The translations under genes and the position numbers were made by a program. The notes under the pieces were generated by a model, which was not told where the DNA came from, ran no database searches, and saw only the letters and a program-made list of their open reading frames with translations. Of a stretch of DNA of 64,000 nt, positions 59,578 to 64,000 are shown one piece after another (within the stretch, counting starts at the first letter, position 1; the number at the start of each line of letters is the position of its first letter). The stretch is from Desulfarculaceae bacterium (lineage in GTDB: Bacteria; Desulfobacterota; Desulfarculia; Desulfarculales; Desulfarculaceae). The DNA lies in contig JAHLKT010000004.1 of NCBI GenBank assembly GCA_020444545.1, positions 650,336 to 714,335 of the forward strand, in the 5' to 3' direction.

Positions 59578-59921
59578 CCGGCCGCCCCTTCGGCGCGCCT
59601 GCCAGCGCCGGGCCCAACATTTCTCATCAGGCAAAATAATTTTTTGGCCGCCGCGCGCGGAGCCCCACCGGACCGCCACAGCGTAAAACTATTTAACTCT
59701 ATGTATATACTTGTCTTTAGGCATTTTTATGCCTGCCAGTATCAAATTTTAAGGGGGTTGACCCTCGGGATTCAACAATGCTAATTATCCTCTCAGGCAA
59801 ATAAATAATCGCGGGAATGATCCCACAAAACACCCGTCCAACCTCCGCGATCGCCCCAACTTTGTTTATGAATACCGCGAATATTGTTCTCGAACCGGAG
59901 TAGTCATTCCAAAGGGAGGTT
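59578..59921 (+). promoter_or_regulatory. AT-rich upstream region of the TRAP binding-protein gene
   Basis: 344 bases without a gene. It includes a palindrome AGGCATTTTTATGCCT (59719-59734) and TTGACC at 59758-59763 with no convincing -10 at standard distance. AGGGAGG lies 5 bases before the following ATG. Confidence 0.35.
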
Positions 59922-61031
59922 GTGATGAAAAGAAGGGATTTCCTTAAAAAGGCGGGCGCCGGAGCCGCCGTGGCCGCCGCGGCCACCACGGTCAACGCGC
60001 CCTTCGTGCAGGCGCGCCCCAAGGTGCGCTGGAAGATGGTGACCACCTGGCCGCCAAACCTGCCCTACTTGCAAGACGCGGCCGAGTACATGGCCAAGCT
60101 GGTGGAGCAGATGAGCGGCGGCGAATTCAAGATCAAGGTCTATGCCGCCGGCGAGCTGGTGCCCGCCCTGCAAACCTTCGAGGCGGTGCGCCAGGGCTCC
60201 ACGGTGCAGGCCGGTTCCAGCGTGGCCTATTACCAGGCCGGCAAGGCCCCGGCGGCTCAGTGGTTCGCGGCGGTCCCCTTCGGCCTCAACTGCCTGGGCA
60301 TGTCCGCCTGGTTCTACTCGGGCGGCGGCCTCAAGCTGTGGGAAGAGACCTACGCCCCCTTCGGCGTGCTGCCCCGGCCCGGCGGCAGCACCGGCGTGCA
60401 GATGGGCGGCTGGTTCAACAAGAAGATCAACACCATCGAGGACTTCAAGGGCCTGAAGATGCGCATGCCCGGCCTGGGCGGCAAGGTGCTGGCCAAGGCC
60501 GGCGCCACCATCACCCTGGTGCCCGGCGGCGAGATCTTCACCAACATGGAGCGCGGGGTCATCGACGCCACCGAGTGGGTGGGCCCCCTGCACGACAAGA
60601 TCATGGGCTTCTACAAAGTGGCCAAGTACTACTACTACCCCGGCTGGCATGAGCCGGGAGCATTCGTGGAGTACATCTTCAACCAGAAGGCCGTGGACAA
60701 GCTCTCCTCCGAGCACAAGGCCATCCTGGACGCGGCCTGCGCCCAGGCCGGCGCCTGGACCACCCAGGGCTTCAACGCGGCCAACGGCCAGGCCCTGCGC
60801 GACCTGATCTTCAAGCACAAGGTCAACCTGGTGCGCTTCCCGGACCCGGTGCTGGCCCAGCTCAAGGTCTACTCCAAGGAGGCCCTGGCCGAAATCGCGG
60901 CCAAGGACCCCCAGGCCAAGAAGGTCAACGACAGCTACCAGAAGTTCTCGGCCATCGTGGGCACCTGGGGCGAGATCTCCGAAAAGCCCTATTACAACGC
61001 GATCGCCGACAAGTACCCCCTGGTCGGCTGA
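59922..61031 (+). CDS. TRAP transporter solute-binding protein (DctP family) with Tat signal
   Basis: 369 residues. N-terminus MKRRDFLKKAGAGAAVAAAA is a twin-arginine signal, unlike the Sec signals of the other binding proteins here. Mature protein: KVRWKMVTTWPPNLPYLQDA, VYAAGELVPALQTFEAVRQG, the ligand Arg in FKGLKMRMPGLGGK, and ATEWVGPLHDKI. It resembles the TakP/keto-acid and mannitol/chloroaromatic subgroup. No permease is adjacent inside the window, but a gene starting at 63957 may be one. Tat export suggests folding before export, e.g. with bound ligand or metal. Confidence 0.9.
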   Translation: MMKRRDFLKKAGAGAAVAAAATTVNAPFVQARPKVRWKMVTTWPPNLPYLQDAAEYMAKLVEQMSGGEFKIKVYAAGELVPALQTFEAVRQGSTVQAGSSVAYYQAGKAPAAQWFAAVPFGLNCLGMSAWFYSGGGLKLWEETYAPFGVLPRPGGSTGVQMGGWFNKKINTIEDFKGLKMRMPGLGGKVLAKAGATITLVPGGEIFTNMERGVIDATEWVGPLHDKIMGFYKVAKYYYYPGWHEPGAFVEYIFNQKAVDKLSSEHKAILDAACAQAGAWTTQGFNAANGQALRDLIFKHKVNLVRFPDPVLAQLKVYSKEALAEIAAKDPQAKKVNDSYQKFSAIVGTWGEISEKPYYNAIADKYPLVG

Positions 61032-61063
61032 TGCCGCGCCACGGAGGGTTTAGGCCATAAGCA

Positions 61064-61105
61064 AGGGACGGGACGCCGCCGAAAACATGGGCGGCTCCCG
61101 TCCCT
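61064..61105 (+). other. Strong stem-loop after the TRAP binding-protein gene
   Basis: Outer stem AGGGACGGG/CCCGTCCCT (61064-61072 with 61097-61105) plus inner GCCGCC/GGCGGC (61075-61080 with 61090-61095). No U tract follows. Either a Rho-type end or an mRNA stabiliser, as after other binding-protein genes in the window. Confidence 0.6.
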
Positions 61106-61233
61106 CCCCGGACCAGATGTAACGGCCCCCAAACATATTGCACTAATGATATTTTAAGATGAAATGCGATGACCGCCGGGGGCTGTGGGGGCTCCGTGTG
61201 TTGGCACCGATTCTTTAAGGGCGGGGTGTTGTT

Positions 61234-61800
61234 TTGCTGGAAAAAACCATAGCCAAAAATATTCGCGCGCTGCGCAAGGCCCGCAAGATGACCCTCCAGG
61301 ACGTGGAGGACCGCACCGGTTTGTCCAAGGGCTACTTGTCCAAGGTGGAGCGGGGGCTCAAGTTCCCGCCCTTTTCCACCATGGGCCAGATCGCGGGCGC
61401 CCTGGGGGTGGAAGTCAACTTCCTGCTAAAGGACAACCTGCCCGGCACCCCGGACATCCGCATCGCGCTGACCCCGGCGGGCCAGGGCAGCAAGGGCCAG
61501 ACCCTGGCCGAGGAGCGCGGCTACAGCTACGAGACCCTGGCCGCGGGCAAGCCGGGCAAGAACATGGTCCCTTACATCATCGAGGTGGCCGCCCAGGAGG
61601 AGCAGATTTTCACCCACGAGGGCGAGGAGTTCCTCTACGTGCTCGAGGGCGAGATGGAGTTCTCCTACGACGGCAAGACCTACATCATGAAGCAGGGGGA
61701 CAGCGTGTATTTTGAATCGGCCGTACCGCACAGCGGGCGCAGCATCGCCAAAGGCAAGACCCGCCTCTTGGCGGTGATGTACAACTACAAGCGTCTGTGA
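61234..61800 (+). CDS. XRE-family regulator with cupin domain
   Basis: 188 residues. HTH_3 at about 5-62 (KNIRALRKARKMTLQDVEDR; TGLSKGYLSKVERGLKFPPF) and a C-terminal cupin at about 110-185 (THEGEEFLYVLEGEMEFSYD; VYFESAVPHSGRS). The start is a TTG giving MLEKTIAKNI; no ATG lies near. Such regulators control amino acid, polyamine or carbon catabolic genes. It lies between the TRAP binding protein and acetoacetyl-CoA synthetase on the same strand and likely controls one or both. Confidence 0.88.
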   Translation: MLEKTIAKNIRALRKARKMTLQDVEDRTGLSKGYLSKVERGLKFPPFSTMGQIAGALGVEVNFLLKDNLPGTPDIRIALTPAGQGSKGQTLAEERGYSYETLAAGKPGKNMVPYIIEVAAQEEQIFTHEGEEFLYVLEGEMEFSYDGKTYIMKQGDSVYFESAVPHSGRSIAKGKTRLLAVMYNYKRL

Positions 61801-61870
61801 GCCCCGGCGCGGCCTCTTTCCGACCATACGACCTTAAACCGTCTCCGCGGTGTTTAATCGGGAGTTCAAC

Positions 61871-63850
61871 ATGGCAACTGAAAGCGTAAAAGACGGCGAC
61901 ATACTCTGGAGTCCTTCGGAGGCGGCGAAACAACGCGCCAACCTGACCAGCTTCATGGAGTGGCTCAAGCGGGAGAAGGGCCTGTCCTTCGAGGGCTACC
62001 CCGACCTGTGGGAGTGGTCCACCACCGAGGTGGAGGCCTTCTGGGAGTCGATTTGGCAGTACTTCGACGTGCAAAGCTCCCAGCCCTATGGCGAGGTGCT
62101 CAGCCAGCGCGAGATGCCCGGGGCCCGCTGGTTCCAGGGCAGCCGCCTCAACTACACCCAGCAGGTGTTCACGGACATGGAGCCGGACAAGACCGCCTTC
62201 ATGTTCAAGTGCGAGGACGGCCCCTTGCAGCCGGTGACCTGGCAGGAACTATACGACCAGGTGGCCTCGGTGGCTGCTTCGTTGCGTGAGATGGGCGTGG
62301 AAAGCGGCGACCGGGTGGTGGCCTTCATGCCCAACATCCCGCACACCCTCATCGGCTTCTTGGCCTGCGCCAGCATCGGCGCGGTGTGGTCCAGCTGCTC
62401 GCCGGACTTCGCCAGCCGCAGCGTGGTGGACCGCTTCAGCCAGATCGAGCCCAAGGTGCTCTTCGCGGTGGACGCCTACATCTACGGCGGCAAGATCTTC
62501 GACACCACCGCCGCGGTGGCCGAGATGGCCGCGGCCATGCCCACCCTCAAGCAGGTGGTGATGGTCTCCTACCTGGAGGGCGAGCGCCAGGGCGCGGTGG
62601 CCGGGGCCATGCCCTGGGACGACCTGCTGGGGCGCGGCGAACCGCTAGTCTACGAGCAGGTGCCTTTCAACCACCCCATCTGGGTGGTCTACTCCTCGGG
62701 CACCACCGGCAAGCCCAAGGGCCTGGTGCACAGCCAGGGCGGCGTGCTGGTGGAGTTCTTGAAGTTCCACTCCTTCCATCTGAACCTGCATCCGGGCGAC
62801 ATCTTTTTCTGGTTCAGCACCACCGGCTGGGTGATGTGGAACATCGTGCAGGGCGGCCTGCTGGTCAAGGCGGTGCCCATCCTCTACGACGGCAACCCCG
62901 CCTACCCAGACATGCACACCCTGTGGAAGATGGCCGAAGAGGCGCGGCTCAACTTTTTCGGCACCAGCGCCGCCTTCATCGGCGCCTGCATGCAGCAGGG
63001 CCTCAAGCCGGCCAGCCAGTACGATTTGAGCAGCCTCCAGGCCATGGGCTCCACCGGCTCCCCGCTCTCGCCCGAGGGCTTCAAGTGGGTCTACGACGAG
63101 GTGGCCGGCGACGTGGTCCTGGGCTCCACCAGCGGGGGCACCGATATTTCCTCGGGCTTCCTGGGGGCCTGCCCCCTGCTGCCGGTGCGGGCGGGGCAGT
63201 TGCAGTGCCGCTGTTTGGGGGTGAAAGCCGAGGCCTGGGACGAAGAAGGCAAGGCGGTGATCGACCAGGTGGGCGAGCTGGTGATCAGTGAGCCCATGCC
63301 CTCCATGCCCCTGTACCTGTGGAACGACCCGGACGGCACGCGCTATCTGGACAGCTACTTCGCGGTCTATCCCGGCGCCTGGTGCCACGGCGACTGGGTG
63401 CGCATGACCCCCGAGGGCGGCTGCGTGATCCTGGGCCGCTCCGACTCCACCCTTAACCGCCAGGGGGTGCGCATGGGCTCGGCCGACTTCTACAACGTGC
63501 TGGAGGACCTGCCCGAGCTGGCCGACAGCCTCATCGTGGGCTACACCGATTCCAAGGGGCAGTATCACATGCCCCTGTTCGTGGTAATGGCCGAAGGCTA
63601 CGCCCTGGACCAGGAGCTGACCAAGCGCATCAACTCCACCCTGCGCTCCTCCCTCTCGCCGCGCCACGTGCCCGACGGCGTGTTCGCCATCGCCGAGGTG
63701 CCGCGCACCATCAACCAGAAAAAGCTGGAGGTGCCGGTGATCAAGATTCTCTCCGGCGTGCCGGTGGAACAGGCGGTGAACGTGGACTCCATGAGCAACC
63801 CCGAGTCCATCGCCTTTTTCACCAAGTTCGCGGCCGAGCCGCCCTGGTAG
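61871..63850 (+). CDS. aacS: Acetoacetyl-CoA synthetase (acetoacetate--CoA ligase)
   Basis: 659 residues, ANL superfamily. AMP-binding VVYSSGTTGKPKGLVHSQGG, FWFSTTGWVMWN, STSGGTDISSGFLG (typical of acetoacetyl-CoA synthetases where acetyl-CoA synthetases have WQTETGG), GDWVRMTPEGG, LGRSDSTLNRQGVRMGSADFY, and C-terminal catalytic Lys in TINQKKLEVPVI. N-terminal FxxFxEWLKREKG segment is of ACAS type. ATG chosen at MATESVKDGD with GGGAG 7 bases upstream; an in-frame GTG 21 bases earlier is the alternative. It uses ketone-body-type acids for CoA activation. Confidence 0.93.
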   Translation: MATESVKDGDILWSPSEAAKQRANLTSFMEWLKREKGLSFEGYPDLWEWSTTEVEAFWESIWQYFDVQSSQPYGEVLSQREMPGARWFQGSRLNYTQQVFTDMEPDKTAFMFKCEDGPLQPVTWQELYDQVASVAASLREMGVESGDRVVAFMPNIPHTLIGFLACASIGAVWSSCSPDFASRSVVDRFSQIEPKVLFAVDAYIYGGKIFDTTAAVAEMAAAMPTLKQVVMVSYLEGERQGAVAGAMPWDDLLGRGEPLVYEQVPFNHPIWVVYSSGTTGKPKGLVHSQGGVLVEFLKFHSFHLNLHPGDIFFWFSTTGWVMWNIVQGGLLVKAVPILYDGNPAYPDMHTLWKMAEEARLNFFGTSAAFIGACMQQGLKPASQYDLSSLQAMGSTGSPLSPEGFKWVYDEVAGDVVLGSTSGGTDISSGFLGACPLLPVRAGQLQCRCLGVKAEAWDEEGKAVIDQVGELVISEPMPSMPLYLWNDPDGTRYLDSYFAVYPGAWCHGDWVRMTPEGGCVILGRSDSTLNRQGVRMGSADFYNVLEDLPELADSLIVGYTDSKGQYHMPLFVVMAEGYALDQELTKRINSTLRSSLSPRHVPDGVFAIAEVPRTINQKKLEVPVIKILSGVPVEQAVNVDSMSNPESIAFFTKFAAEPPW

Positions 63851-63857
63851 CCTGCTC

Positions 63858-63901
63858 GGACGGCCGGTCCGCCGAACCGGCGGGCCGGCCGTCCTGTTTT
63901 T
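63858..63901 (+). terminator. Rho-independent terminator after aacS
   Basis: Stem of 17 pairs (63858-63874 with 63878-63894, one T-G pair), three-base loop, then TGTTTTT. It begins 8 bases after the stop codon. Confidence 0.88.
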
Positions 63902-63956
63902 GAGCTTCGCGGGTTGAGCGTGGTCTGGAATTTCGCGGCAGGGCCGGGAGTAGCGC

Positions 63957-64000
63957 ATGAACGCACTTAGAAGCATCGCCAACTTCATAGACATGATCAA
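63957..64000 (+). CDS. Start of a gene cut by the right edge, possibly a TRAP small permease
   Basis: ATG at 63957 with GGGAG 7 bases upstream. Only 14 codons are visible: MNALRSIANFIDMI. Small TRAP permeases of the DctQ type often begin with a similar amphipathic segment ending in F-I-D-x-I before the first TM helix, and the orphan TRAP binding protein at 59922 needs permeases. The identity is a guess from context; the presence of a gene is reasonably sure. Confidence 0.45.
   Translation, partial: MNALRSIANFIDMI

Noticed and set aside
59717..60046. 109-codon minus-strand frame
   Set aside because: Spans an AT-rich gap and the antisense of the TRAP binding-protein signal region; no ribosome site or family resemblance.

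Overview
The window is GC-rich and gene-dense, and looks like a chromosomal segment of a metabolically versatile Gram-negative anaerobe or facultative anaerobe. A high-GC member of the Desulfobacterota (Desulfarculus-like) is my best guess. This is inferred from the fused NuoBCD subunit, the split glycine decarboxylase, a c-type multiheme cytochrome, many TRAP/TAXI transporters with FadR-type GntR regulators, and UbiD/molybdenum-hydroxylase chemistry. No marker gene settles the taxonomy. No rRNA, tRNA, CRISPR array, insertion sequence, integrase or phage gene was seen.

Layout. 1-5257 (-): nuoA-nuoBCD-nuoE-nuoF-nuoG, the input module and core of respiratory complex I, with nuoG running off the left edge. 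5587-12251 (+): a UbiA-type prenyltransferase, then transketolase, a HAD phosphatase, 6-phosphogluconate dehydrogenase and glucose-6-phosphate dehydrogenase (pentose phosphate pathway). 12248-15747 (-): a glycoside hydrolase-DUF547 fusion, a UbiE-type quinone methyltransferase and a second methyltransferase. 16127-16564 (+): a small secreted protein with a long leader. 16759-21478 (-): a sigma-54 activator, a class III (GABA-type) aminotransferase behind a near-perfect -24/-12 promoter, and glutamate dehydrogenase.

21557-30015 (-): one long module with a FadR-type regulator, UbiD decarboxylase, a 75-residue zinc ribbon, a lone molybdenum-hydroxylase large subunit, a fused TRAP permease, a TAXI binding protein and a metallo-beta-lactamase-fold protein. 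It looks like an undescribed carboxylate/aromatic uptake and processing system. 30357-35793: acyl-CoA synthetase plus TRAP dctPQM (-), with a divergent FadR regulator (+) and a nested palindromic operator between them. 35873-41065 (-): TAXI-TRAP transporter, FadR regulator and a cytoplasmic arylsulfotransferase-like protein. 41366-47398 (-): lrp, tandem glycine riboswitch, gcvT-gcvH-gcvPA-gcvPB and lipA.

47662-49098: a glutaredoxin fused to a radical-SAM-like domain without its cluster motif, next to a decayed arylsulfotransferase paralogue, ending in a rearrangement scar. 49099-52503 (+): a secreted HAD phosphatase and an octaheme cytochrome with HEAT and TPR repeats. 52810-59577 (+): a Liv-type ABC importer with an M20 peptidase/deacylase and an alpha/beta hydrolase. 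59922-64000 (+): a Tat-exported TRAP binding protein, an XRE-cupin regulator, acetoacetyl-CoA synthetase, and the first codons of a gene that may be the matching TRAP small permease.

The window as a whole suggests carbon acquisition by scavenging organic acids and amides, with activation to CoA thioesters and electrons passed to complex I, quinone and cytochromes. Recurrent local features are GTGA/ATGA start-stop overlaps, GC-rich stem-loops after binding-protein genes, and the ACCAA-N3-TTGGT operator motif at two TRAP loci.
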